Below, piece by piece: positions 1-8,156 of a stretch of 64,000 bases of DNA; positions within the stretch are counted from its first letter, which is position 1; each line of letters starts with the position of its first letter. Where the stretch lies: the NCBI GenBank assembly GCA_012520945.1, contig JAAYNH010000076.1, positions 1 through 64,000 on the forward strand, read 5' to 3'. Below the pieces are notes generated by a model, which searched no databases, was not told the DNA's origin, and saw only the letters and a list, made by a program, of their open reading frames with translations. The DNA comes from Treponema sp. (lineage in GTDB: Bacteria; Spirochaetota; Spirochaetia; Treponematales; Treponemataceae). The position numbers and the translations under genes were made by a program.

Positions 1-580
1 AAAATTCTTCAGGATAAAAAGGTTCTCCTTCCGGCACCAAAGAATATAAAGCACGAAGAACTTCATCGATGCCTTTGTCAGTTTGTGCAGAAATTTCAAA
101 AACGTGATTCGCTGTAATTTGTGGTAAAGCCTTTGAAATAAAGATTCGTACAGATGTAACATTTGCTTCCTTTAAGTCAATTTTATTTATGGCAACAATA
201 GTTTTATGAGAAAAAGGCATTACCAATTCTGCTGTCATATTTTCTTCTTCGCCGCTTTTACGAGTTGCATCAATAAGGTATAAAATGGCATCGGCTGTAT
301 TTAATTGCTCTGTAGTAATATTTTTGAGTTTCAGGTTAAGTTTTTTTTCAGAATTGTGATAACCGGGAGTATCTATAAAAACTAATTGACCTAAACTTGT
401 ATTTACAATTCCTTTCACAGCATTACGTGTGGTTTGTGGTACCGGAGAAACAATAGATATTTTTTCTCCGGAAGCAGTATTCAAAAAAGTGGACTTCCCA
501 ACCGAAGGACGACCAACAATAGCAACTAATCCGGATTTATTACCTAAAGGTGTGTTTTGTATATTTGTACTATCATTCAT
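1..580 (-). CDS. era: GTPase Era, 3' end cut off by the window edge
   Basis: I translated this frame from the ATG at 580 down to base 1, giving about 193 residues without a stop. It has the Era/TrmE-type G domain: the P-loop GRPSVGKST near residues 22-30, a switch region with PVPQTTRN, the G3 motif DTPG, and G4 as NKID. Era binds the 3' end of 16S rRNA through a C-terminal KH domain and acts in 30S ribosome assembly. That KH domain should lie beyond the window edge. The phosphatase gene upstream on the same strand stops 12 bases before this ATG, so the two are probably co-transcribed. The assignment rests on the G-domain motifs and size; the missing C-terminus would confirm it. Confidence 0.88.
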   Translation of the reverse strand, partial: MNDSTNIQNTPLGNKSGLVAIVGRPSVGKSTFLNTASGEKISIVSPVPQTTRNAVKGIVNTSLGQLVFIDTPGYHNSEKKLNLKLKNITTEQLNTADAILYLIDATRKSGEEENMTAELVMPFSHKTIVAINKIDLKEANVTSVRIFISKALPQITANHVFEISAQTDKGIDEVLRALYSLVPEGEPFYPEEF

Positions 581-592
581 ATCTTAATCCTG

Positions 593-1393
593 TTATAAAA
601 ATTGAATAATTTCGCCAGCTAAAGATAAAAACATATCTGCACCGGAAGCATTTAATTTTTCTATATTGCCATATCCTGATGTAATAGCAACGCTTTTGCA
701 ACCAAAATTTTTTGCCGCCATAATATCGCTTGCACTATCTCCTATCATAACCATATTAGTAGCTGTAAAAGATTTGTTGAATTTTTTTGATAATTGTTTT
801 TGCACAAAAAATAGCATATCACTTGCCGGTTTAATATTTTCAACATCTTCAGGTCCTGCAACAACATCAAAAAAATGTGTCAAATCTAGTTTGTCAAAAA
901 TAACATTTGAAATGAGGCGTGGTTTGTTTGACGCAATAGCCATAGGAATGTTTTTTTTATGTATCTTATTAAGCAATTCTGTCATGCCTTTGTAAATAGA
1001 AGTTTTTATTACGGAATTAGTTTTATAATATTCTCTGTAAAAATCTACAATTTGTTGAAAATTTTCTTTGTTTTTAGTACCGACAAAAAAAGACTCATCT
1101 TCATTCGATAAGTATTGTTCGTCTGTTGTATTGGAAGAAATATCATGCCAGTTATCACTATAAATTTTAATGTTAAATTCCGGATCGCGTCCACAAGATG
1201 CATTAATGGAGCGTTTTAAAAGAGTACGAATACCATTACCGATATAAGTAGTGATTTGAGGAATGGGTAAAGTGTTAAAACTAAAATGAGCTAATGTTGC
1301 ATTAACAGCTAGAGAAATATCCGGTGCTGAATCAATAAGAACTCCGTCAAGGTCAAAAATAAAAGCATCAATATTTTTAAAAAAATTCTTCAT
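593..1393 (-). CDS. HAD-family phosphatase, phosphoglycolate-phosphatase-like
   Basis: This 266-residue protein carries all four HAD motifs: DLDGVLIDS near residue 14 (nucleophile Asp and general acid Asp), the Ser of IASNKP for motif II, the Lys of IKP for motif III, and GDSASD for motif IV. The cap contains a long insertion (about residues 65-115) rich in Ser, Asn and charged residues, making it longer than typical Gph (about 220-230 residues). Substrate cannot be read from sequence; phosphoglycolate or another small phosphate ester is likely. The start ATG at 1393 has no Shine-Dalgarno site, but a TATAAT box ends 6 bases upstream. The gene is followed 12 bases later by era. Confidence 0.8.
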   Translation of the reverse strand: MKNFFKNIDAFIFDLDGVLIDSAPDISLAVNATLAHFSFNTLPIPQITTYIGNGIRTLLKRSINASCGRDPEFNIKIYSDNWHDISSNTTDEQYLSNEDESFFVGTKNKENFQQIVDFYREYYKTNSVIKTSIYKGMTELLNKIHKKNIPMAIASNKPRLISNVIFDKLDLTHFFDVVAGPEDVENIKPASDMLFFVQKQLSKKFNKSFTATNMVMIGDSASDIMAAKNFGCKSVAITSGYGNIEKLNASGADMFLSLAGEIIQFL

Positions 1394-1399
1394 AAAAAA

Positions 1400-1428
1400 A
1401 TTATATCACAAAAGAGTTTTTTTGTTAC
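1400..1428 (-). promoter_or_regulatory. Promoter of the HAD gene, predicted leaderless
   Basis: On the minus strand, -10 TATAAT (1405-1400) is preceded 17 bases upstream by GTAACA (1428-1423). Only six bases separate the -10 from the ATG, so transcription should begin at or next to the start codon. Confidence 0.55.
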
Positions 1429-1489
1429 CATATAGTATTTATAAAAAGAATAATTTTTAAAATAAATAAGTTATAAAATAATTAAAGGC

Positions 1490-2737
1490 TTAAATAAAAT
1501 ATTTAGTGTCCTTATGTTCGGTTAATTTACTTTGTGATGCTATAAGATACGAACCAAACATAGCAACAACAGCATCAAAAGCTGCCGCAAAAGCACATAA
1601 AAGGGGTGCTATTGGCTTTAGAAGTAAATATCCGGCAGTATAACCACGACCGTAAAAACTACAAATTATAGTCAAAGCAATAAATGTTCCCCCCGTTGGT
1701 AATGCTCCTAAAAAGAATGAACAAGCAAAGGCCGTTGCAAAAAGCCAAATAACATCAAAAAATTTTATTCCTAAACTTGAATATGAACGTAAAATAATTA
1801 TAAAGCAAATGGATATAACTAAGGCAGAGCCTCCGCGTGAAAAGGTAGAAAAAACGGGCATGGTCACAGAGTTTATTCTGCGATGAATACCTAAGCTTTC
1901 TTTTCCGTGACGCATATTTAATGCTAAAACTAAATTTGTGTCACCTGATAAAAATGCAGTTAAAATGGAGGTGATACTTGCATATAAAATTCTAAATGGA
2001 TGAAATTCCTTAAATTTAAAACGTAAAATTAAAGGAAAGATAATAAATGTTACTATTATAAAATCTATAGTTAGTAAAATAATTAGATTGTTGAAAATGC
2101 CGGTTTTAAAAGCTGCAAGAAAATCAACAGTCCAGCTAGCAGCTATTGGAATCATGCCAAAGGCTAACATATCTGTGAAAAAACACATAATTGAATAGCA
2201 AACTTTAGACAAAGAATCAAATAAAGTTAAAATGGGTTTTGAAATATTATTGTCTGTGTAACATCCGGCTCCGGCAAATCCGGCCAAAACATAAAGCGGT
2301 AAAAGATAAGCTCCATCTAAAAAGACGGAAAAAATTGATTCGGGAAAAATTTTAAGTAAATTGCCGGCAATATCAAAAGAGGTACTTTGTGAAATTTTTT
2401 CAACGGGAATCGGAATGCGAGGTAGTTTTATTATTAAACCTGAAATAACTCCTATTGCAGTGAGAATTAAAGATGAAATAATAATTACTAAAGATGTTTT
2501 TACAGCAGTTTTAAATAAAATACCGGATTCACGGAGTTTGTAAACGGAAACGGTCATGCTGAAAAAAATTAAAGGAAGTAATAAATATCTTCCAAAACGA
2601 ATTGCAAACTTTGTCATATATGGCAAAAGTTTTTGCATAAAAAAACCTTCAGCCGGTAAAATTAAAGCGATTATAATGCCCAAAACAGAGCCGATAAGAA
2701 ATTTAATCCATATTTTCATATTGAAAGAATACATCAT
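1490..2737 (-). CDS. Dicarboxylate/amino-acid:cation symporter (DAACS/SDF family), divergent
   Basis: The 415-residue, very hydrophobic protein has the DAACS pattern of about eight membrane segments with re-entrant hairpins near the C-terminus. Family members couple uptake of glutamate, aspartate or C4-dicarboxylates to Na+ or H+. The HP2-like ALPTGGTF and a TM8-like AAFDAVVA stretch are visible. The TM7 motif, usually NMDGT, reads SRGGS here, so cation or substrate binding may differ. The start could be 2737, 2734 or the ATG at 2719 (MKIWIKF); none has a convincing ribosome site. The gene is divergent from the SDR-like gene at 2792, with which it shares a short promoter region. Confidence 0.75.
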   Translation of the reverse strand: MMYSFNMKIWIKFLIGSVLGIIIALILPAEGFFMQKLLPYMTKFAIRFGRYLLLPLIFFSMTVSVYKLRESGILFKTAVKTSLVIIISSLILTAIGVISGLIIKLPRIPIPVEKISQSTSFDIAGNLLKIFPESIFSVFLDGAYLLPLYVLAGFAGAGCYTDNNISKPILTLFDSLSKVCYSIMCFFTDMLAFGMIPIAASWTVDFLAAFKTGIFNNLIILLTIDFIIVTFIIFPLILRFKFKEFHPFRILYASITSILTAFLSGDTNLVLALNMRHGKESLGIHRRINSVTMPVFSTFSRGGSALVISICFIIILRSYSSLGIKFFDVIWLFATAFACSFFLGALPTGGTFIALTIICSFYGRGYTAGYLLLKPIAPLLCAFAAAFDAVVAMFGSYLIASQSKLTEHKDTKYFI

Positions 2738-2756
2738 TATTGGAAAAAAAACAATA

Positions 2757-2785
2757 AAGACAAAATTATAACATTGTGATATAAT
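2757..2785 (+). promoter_or_regulatory. Promoter of the SDR-like gene, predicted leaderless
   Basis: AAGACA (2757-2762), a 17-base spacer, then TATAAT (2780-2785). Six bases (GGCACC) separate the -10 from the ATG at 2792, leaving no room for a ribosome-binding site. Confidence 0.6.
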
Positions 2786-2791
2786 GGCACC

Positions 2792-3451
2792 ATGAAAAAG
2801 TCACTTTTAATTGTTGGTAAAGATTATCCGGCAGGTAGAGCATATGTTACAGCCGCAGTCGATTCACAGAGAAATGTTGTCATCACAAAGGAAAGTCAAA
2901 ACGATATTTCAGAGCAAACAGAAGTTGAATTTGCTAATTGGAATAGATCTTCTCCTATTTCCGCAAAAAATCTTATTATTAAGGCAGAAACCCAGACAGG
3001 CATTTTGGACGAGGCACTGGTAATTTTTGATTCTTCACTTTATACTTCACGTTTTTCACAATTTGATATAGAAACTTTTTCAAAGGCAGATGACGAACTT
3101 GTTCGTGGTTATTATTATATTGTTTCGGAAATAGTTTCGCGTTTTTTGAAAAAAAATCATGGGCAAATTGTTTTTGTTGCAAAAGGAATAAAAGATTTTT
3201 TTTCAAAAAGCATACCCGTTCAAAGTGCATTTTCTGCTTTTAAGTCTTTAGCGGAAGGATTTGCTTTTCAATTTGATGAATTAAATGCACCAAAAATCTT
3301 TCTTGTAATTGCAGAAAATGAAACAGATGACGAAATTGCACAATGGCTTTTTAGATATATTGATGAAATAGAAAACTTAAAAAATAAACAAAAGAAAAAA
3401 AATATTCGCTGGATAAAGGTTGGTGAAAAATCCGGGAAAAAGTTTTTTTAA
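2792..3451 (+). CDS. Degenerate short-chain-dehydrogenase-like protein, function unknown
   Basis: I do not recognise a named family for this 219-residue protein, but its layout resembles the second half of an SDR fold. A helix (VRGYYYIVSEIVSRFLKK) leads into a strand (GQIVFVAKG). After about 20 residues comes FSAFKSLAEGFAFQF, which matches the SDR active-site helix YxxxK with Phe in place of the catalytic Tyr. The usual N-terminal glycine-rich NAD motif is missing; the start reads LLIVGKDYPAGRAYV. It may therefore be a non-catalytic SDR relative. The tail is Lys-rich. It stands alone, divergent from the symporter and followed by an ECF S-component with its own promoter. Confidence 0.55.
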   Translation: MKKSLLIVGKDYPAGRAYVTAAVDSQRNVVITKESQNDISEQTEVEFANWNRSSPISAKNLIIKAETQTGILDEALVIFDSSLYTSRFSQFDIETFSKADDELVRGYYYIVSEIVSRFLKKNHGQIVFVAKGIKDFFSKSIPVQSAFSAFKSLAEGFAFQFDELNAPKIFLVIAENETDDEIAQWLFRYIDEIENLKNKQKKKNIRWIKVGEKSGKKFF

Positions 3452-3518
3452 AGAAAAATATAATGTTTTTTTTCATATATAAAATAATTTCATATAAAAA
3501 TTTAATGTAAAAGAATCC

Positions 3519-3547
3519 TTACTTTTTTTCTTTTATTGTGTTATAAT
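3519..3547 (+). promoter_or_regulatory. Promoter of the ECF S-component gene, predicted leaderless
   Basis: TTACTT (3519-3524), 17-base spacer, TATAAT (3542-3547). The ATG at 3555 begins seven bases after the -10, and no Shine-Dalgarno sequence is present. Confidence 0.6.
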
Positions 3548-3554
3548 TTTAGTT

Positions 3555-4187
3555 ATGAATATAACTTTTCAGAAAAAAAATCCTGCAAGAACTATTGCAG
3601 TGATAGGTGCACTTGGTGCATTGACAATTGTTTTGGGTCTCACAAATTTGGGTTTTATTCCTTGGGTTTCAGGAGCTGCAATTACTATTTTGCATGTGCC
3701 TGTAATTATTGCTGTTTTGCTTGAAGGTTTAATTCCGGGTATAGCAGTAGGTGCAATTTTTGGAATTTTCAGTATGATTCGAGCAATAACTTCTCCAACG
3801 GGAGCATTAGATCCGTTTTTTAGAAACCCGCTCGTTTCAGTTGTTCCTAGAATTTTAATTGCAGTTGTGACTTTTTTAATATTGAAAGGGCTGTTATCTT
3901 TAATAAAAAAGAAAAAACAATTTCCAAAAATTATTATGTATGGAATAGCTGCTTTCTTTGGTTCTTTAGCGAATACGGTTTTTGTTATAGGCTCACTTTT
4001 TCTTTTTTATCGTAAAGAAATTACAAATCTAATGAGTGGAGCCGGATTTTTTGTGACAATGGCAGGATTTTTGCCACAAGCACTTTTGGAAGCGGGAGCT
4101 GCAGTTGTAATTTCTGTAGCAATTTGTGGCATTATTCTAGGAACAACAAGAAAAAAATCTAACATTAGTGTTTTAGATGATGAGTAA
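3555..4187 (+). CDS. ECF transporter S component, substrate unknown
   Basis: This 210-residue membrane protein has about six hydrophobic segments. It carries the S-component style sequence of small residues in the first helices (AVIGALGALTIVLG), followed by AITILHVPVIIA and a Gly-rich GLIPGIAVGAIFGIFS. S components bind a vitamin or similar micronutrient and work with a shared EcfT and EcfA ATPase module. No ATPase gene is adjacent; the only ECF module in the window is the fused one at 51.9 kb, a plausible but unproven partner. The substrate cannot be read from the sequence. The gene is monocistronic or reads weakly into trkA. Confidence 0.7.
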   Translation: MNITFQKKNPARTIAVIGALGALTIVLGLTNLGFIPWVSGAAITILHVPVIIAVLLEGLIPGIAVGAIFGIFSMIRAITSPTGALDPFFRNPLVSVVPRILIAVVTFLILKGLLSLIKKKKQFPKIIMYGIAAFFGSLANTVFVIGSLFLFYRKEITNLMSGAGFFVTMAGFLPQALLEAGAAVVISVAICGIILGTTRKKSNISVLDDE

Positions 4188-4240
4188 CATATAATTTTAT
4201 TGTATCTTATAATCTTATTTGTATATTATAGAAGAAAAAC

Positions 4241-5653
4241 ATGAAAATTATAATCATAGGTGCGGGATTTACCGGAACACAATTAGCTAAACGACTTATA
4301 GCAGAAAAAAACGATGTTGTTCTTATTGACAGTGATGAAAAAACTGTGAGACATGCATCCAATCGTCTTGATTGTATGGTTGTGCAAGCAAAAGGAAATA
4401 GTTTACAGGTTTTAGAAGAAGCCGGAATTTCAAAAGCAGATGCACTGATAGCACTTACGGAAAGCGATGAATTGAATATGATAACATGTTCAATGGTGGA
4501 CAGCGTGTATCCTAAAGTAAAAAAAATTGCACGTGTTCGTAACTATGATTATTATGCAGATGCGGTAAATGCACAAGCCGGGCAGTGTCGACTATATGGC
4601 ATAGATGAAATGGTACATCCGGATGTTGAGGCCACGCGTGCTATTGTTAGTGCGGTTGAACACGGTGCAGTTACGGATGTTATACAATTTAACAATTCAT
4701 CTTATGAACTTACTTGCATTACTGTGGAAAAAGGTAGTCGCCTTTCAGGAGTTGCTGTTCAGAATATTCGTAAAATGACAAGTAAAAAGTTTTTGCTGGC
4801 ATTTTTAGAAAGAGAAACAAAGGCGACGTTACCGATTGGTAGCACCGTTTTAGAAGCTGGTGACAGAATCGGCATTCTTACTGAAAAAAATAATTTGTCT
4901 GAATTTTTTGAATTATGTGGTTCAAAGATGATAGAATTAAAAAAAATAATTTTGGTTGGTGCAGGAAGAATCGGTACAATCATTGCGGAGCAACTAATTC
5001 AAAAGAAATCACAAAATGTTATTGAAAAACTTTTCGGTATACGAAAAAAAAATAATCAACGTTTTGTCATTGTAGATAATGATGATAATCGTGCAAAAAT
5101 AGCAAGCGAAAAATTTCCTGAAGCAATAGTTTACAACTTCGATATTACAGAAGAAGGATTTATTGAAGAAGAAAGTTTGCAAAATTATGACCTTGTAATT
5201 ACGGCAACAAATAATCATGAATTAAATATGGTTACTGCAGCATATTTGAAAAACATGGGCATATCTAAAACAATTTGTCTTGTTGCCAATGAAAGTTATG
5301 CGGCAATTGCTCGCAAATTGGACATAGATGTGGCAATTCCTATAAAAAATGCAGTTGTAGATACAATAATGAGTCATCTTCGCGGAAGCGGTGTTTCTGC
5401 TGTGCATAGTGTTTCAGATGGAAATTTGGAAATTGCCGAAGTTGAAATACCTGTAAATTCAAAAATTACAGGTAAGCCATTAAGAGAAATTGCCGTGCCG
5501 GGCGCTTTTCTTGCAATGTTAATTCATAAAGCACAAACGGAAGCATATATAATTCCGGATGGAAATACAACAATTGATGCCGGAGACAAAATTATTATGA
5601 TTATTGAATGTGAACAAAGTCGTCAGATTTTAGAAATGCTGGGAGTTACTTAA
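4241..5653 (+). CDS. trkA: Trk system potassium uptake protein TrkA
   Basis: The 470-residue protein has the TrkA duplication: two Rossmann RCK-N domains, each opened by a glycine-rich loop (IIGAGFTGTQLAKRL at the N-terminus, LVGAGRIGTIIAEQL near residue 237), and each followed by an RCK-C domain (about residues 140-225 and 390-470). TrkA is the cytoplasmic NAD(H)/nucleotide-binding gating ring of the TrkH potassium channel. The trkH gene begins four bases after the stop, so the two are translated from one mRNA. A TATTAT box lies close upstream of the ATG. Length and order match the family. Confidence 0.93.
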   Translation: MKIIIIGAGFTGTQLAKRLIAEKNDVVLIDSDEKTVRHASNRLDCMVVQAKGNSLQVLEEAGISKADALIALTESDELNMITCSMVDSVYPKVKKIARVRNYDYYADAVNAQAGQCRLYGIDEMVHPDVEATRAIVSAVEHGAVTDVIQFNNSSYELTCITVEKGSRLSGVAVQNIRKMTSKKFLLAFLERETKATLPIGSTVLEAGDRIGILTEKNNLSEFFELCGSKMIELKKIILVGAGRIGTIIAEQLIQKKSQNVIEKLFGIRKKNNQRFVIVDNDDNRAKIASEKFPEAIVYNFDITEEGFIEEESLQNYDLVITATNNHELNMVTAAYLKNMGISKTICLVANESYAAIARKLDIDVAIPIKNAVVDTIMSHLRGSGVSAVHSVSDGNLEIAEVEIPVNSKITGKPLREIAVPGAFLAMLIHKAQTEAYIIPDGNTTIDAGDKIIMIIECEQSRQILEMLGVT

Positions 5654-5657
5654 CGAA

Positions 5658-7103
5658 ATGAATTTTTTTTCTGCAGTGAAATTAATATGTCTTCTTTTGG
5701 GCATAGTAGCTTTAACAATGCTTTTTCCTGCTATTGTAGCTCTTATCTATAGTGAGACTGTTGCTATTCGTGCATTTTTTTTGCCAATAGGATTTTGCCT
5801 TCTTCTTAGTTCTTTCACAAATATTATAATTCTAAAAACAAAAATTAATCTTTCAGTTAAATCTTCTTTTGTGATAGTCGCATCATGCTGGATTTTTGCA
5901 AGTCTTTTAGGTGCTGTTCCTTTTTATTTGGGTGGATATACAAATTTTATAAATGCATTTTTTGAAAGTGTTTCAGGTTTTACTACAACAGGAACAACAA
6001 TTTTTAAGGATGTGGAAAGTCTTCCACGAAGCATAAATTTATGGCGTTGTCAAACACATTGGCTTGGCGGTATGGGAATTGTTGCTTTAACGGTTGCACT
6101 TTTACCATTAATAGGCGTGGGCGGGTTCCAATTGATAAAAGCGGAAACAACAGGTCCTGAAAAAGGAAAAATTACACCTAAAGTAACGATGACTGCAAAA
6201 ATATTGTGGTTCATTTATATGGGTATGACAATCGTTCAAACGATACTATTGATGTTTTTTGGTAAGATGGATTTTATAGATGCCATATCTCATGCTTTTT
6301 CTACTTTGGGAACAGGAGGTTTTTCTACAAAAAATGCAAGTGTTGAAGCATATAATTTGCCTGTTGTTGAATGGATAATTGCTGTCTTTATGTTACTTGC
6401 CGGTGTGAATTTTAGTTTATTTTATTATGCATTTTTTAAACGCGGAAAAGAAATTTTTGAAAATTCGGAATTAAAAGCATATCTTGGAATTATCTTTCTT
6501 TTTACGATGGGAATTACAATTTCAAATATTAATAAATATCCGTTTTTTGAGTCGCTACGATATGGTTTTTTTCAAGTTGTTAGTTTTATTACAACAACAG
6601 GTTTTAGCACGACAGATTATGAAAAATGGTTGCCGGTTTCGCAAATGTTTTTGTTTATTCTTATGTTTATAGGTGGAATGTCCGGATCAACTGCTGGAGG
6701 TATAAAAGTTGTTAGATGGGTTGTTCTGGGCAAGCAAGTAAAAAACGAAGTAAAAAAAATACTACATCCTAATGGAGTTTTTACGATTCAAATGAATGGG
6801 CGAGCCGGCAGAAAAGATATTGTGTTCAACGTTGCGTCATTTATTTTCTTATATGCAGTTCTTGTTATCGTTACAGCATTTATTGCTGCTCTTGATGGAG
6901 TGGATGTTATTACGGCTTTAACAAGTAGTTTAACCATGGTTGGAAATATAGGTCCTGGTTTTTCCGGTGTAGGTCCGAGCGTGGGTAATATGGCATTTTA
7001 TTCACCGTTAGTAAAAATATGGTTCTGTTTTGCAATGTTGGCTGGTCGTTTGGAGCTTTATACAATGCTAATTTTTTTTATGCCTAGTTTTTGGAAAAAA
7101 TAA
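5658..7103 (+). CDS. trkH: Trk potassium uptake channel subunit TrkH
   Basis: This is a 481-residue integral membrane protein of the TrkH/KtrB superfamily, made of four pore repeats. The four selectivity-filter segments are visible: GFTTTGTT, STLGTGGFS, TTTGFSTTD and TMVGNIGPG, each with the conserved Gly. It conducts K+ across the inner membrane under control of TrkA, whose gene ends four bases upstream. The C-terminus has the usual RLELYTMLI segment and FW near the end. There is no independent promoter; translation is probably coupled to trkA. cysK follows with its own ribosome site. Confidence 0.93.
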   Translation: MNFFSAVKLICLLLGIVALTMLFPAIVALIYSETVAIRAFFLPIGFCLLLSSFTNIIILKTKINLSVKSSFVIVASCWIFASLLGAVPFYLGGYTNFINAFFESVSGFTTTGTTIFKDVESLPRSINLWRCQTHWLGGMGIVALTVALLPLIGVGGFQLIKAETTGPEKGKITPKVTMTAKILWFIYMGMTIVQTILLMFFGKMDFIDAISHAFSTLGTGGFSTKNASVEAYNLPVVEWIIAVFMLLAGVNFSLFYYAFFKRGKEIFENSELKAYLGIIFLFTMGITISNINKYPFFESLRYGFFQVVSFITTTGFSTTDYEKWLPVSQMFLFILMFIGGMSGSTAGGIKVVRWVVLGKQVKNEVKKILHPNGVFTIQMNGRAGRKDIVFNVASFIFLYAVLVIVTAFIAALDGVDVITALTSSLTMVGNIGPGFSGVGPSVGNMAFYSPLVKIWFCFAMLAGRLELYTMLIFFMPSFWKK

Positions 7104-7124
7104 TATACGCTTTTGAGGTGCAAG

Positions 7125-8060
7125 ATGAAAAGTAATGTAAAAATAGCTCAAAATGTTAGTGATTTAGTTGGGAATACTCCTTTGCTTAATTTACAAAATA
7201 TAGAAAAGCATTTTAATTTAAATTGTAAGATTTTTGCAAAACTTGAATATTTAAATCCTGCAGGAAGTTCAAAAGACAGAATAGTTTCTCATATTGTGCA
7301 AACAGGATTGAAAAATGGAACAATTACAAAAGATTCTGTGATAATTGAACCGACAAGTGGAAATACAGGAATTGGTCTTGCTGCTATTTGTGCAAGTTTT
7401 GGTATTAAAGTGATATTAACAATGCCGGAAACAATGAGCGAGGAACGTCGTGCATTGCTTAAAATTTACGGTGCAGAAATAGTACTTACTGCCGGAGAAG
7501 AAGGAATGGAAGGTGCAGTAAAAAAAGCTGAATTTTTGGCAAAAAGTATACCTAATGCGATGATTCTAGGGCAATTTGACAATCCACTTAACCCCGAAAT
7601 ACATTATTTGACGACAGGTCCTGAAATTTGGCAAGACACCAAAGGTTGTATTGATGCCTTTGTTGCCGGCGTTGGAACCGGAGGAACAGTTTCAGGAACA
7701 GCGAAGTATTTAAAAGAAAAAAATCCTAAAATTTTTATAATTGCATATGAGCCGGCAAGTTCACCGCTTTTAACAAAAGGGAAAGCTTCATTACATAAAA
7801 TTCAAGGAATAGGTGCAAACTTTGTGCCAAAAAATTTTAACAGAAGTTGTGTAGATAAAATTCTTACTATAACTGATGAAGCTGCATTGGAAATGACAAA
7901 CCTTATTGTACAAAAAGAAGGTGTCTTTGTGGGAATTTCTTCCGGCGGAGCATTAGCTGCAACAGTGGATTTTGTAAAAAATGAAAATTTTATTGGAAAA
8001 AACGTGGTTGTTCTTTTTCCCGACAGTGGTGATAGATATATTAGTGTGTTAAAAAGATAA
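7125..8060 (+). CDS. cysK: Cysteine synthase (O-acetylserine sulfhydrylase)
   Basis: This is a PLP enzyme of the cysteine synthase family that makes L-cysteine from O-acetylserine and sulfide. The PLP lysine sits in NPAGSSKDR, the substrate loop is PTSGNTG, and the phosphate-binding loop is GTGGTVSGT. A C-terminal SSGGA and FPDSGDRY complete the fold. I start at the ATG at 7125 because GAGG at 7115-7118 is correctly spaced. An upstream in-frame TTG at 7113 overlaps that site and is unlikely. Predicted length is 311 residues, normal for CysK. It follows trkH by about 20 bases and may be co-transcribed. Confidence 0.92.
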   Translation: MKSNVKIAQNVSDLVGNTPLLNLQNIEKHFNLNCKIFAKLEYLNPAGSSKDRIVSHIVQTGLKNGTITKDSVIIEPTSGNTGIGLAAICASFGIKVILTMPETMSEERRALLKIYGAEIVLTAGEEGMEGAVKKAEFLAKSIPNAMILGQFDNPLNPEIHYLTTGPEIWQDTKGCIDAFVAGVGTGGTVSGTAKYLKEKNPKIFIIAYEPASSPLLTKGKASLHKIQGIGANFVPKNFNRSCVDKILTITDEAALEMTNLIVQKEGVFVGISSGGALAATVDFVKNENFIGKNVVVLFPDSGDRYISVLKR

Positions 8061-8156
8061 CGTGATAGTTTATTTGAAAGTTTTGTGTTTTTTTTATAAT
8101 TTCATTAATTAAGTTTTTTTGCTCAAAAATTTATTTCAAATTCCGATAATTGATAT

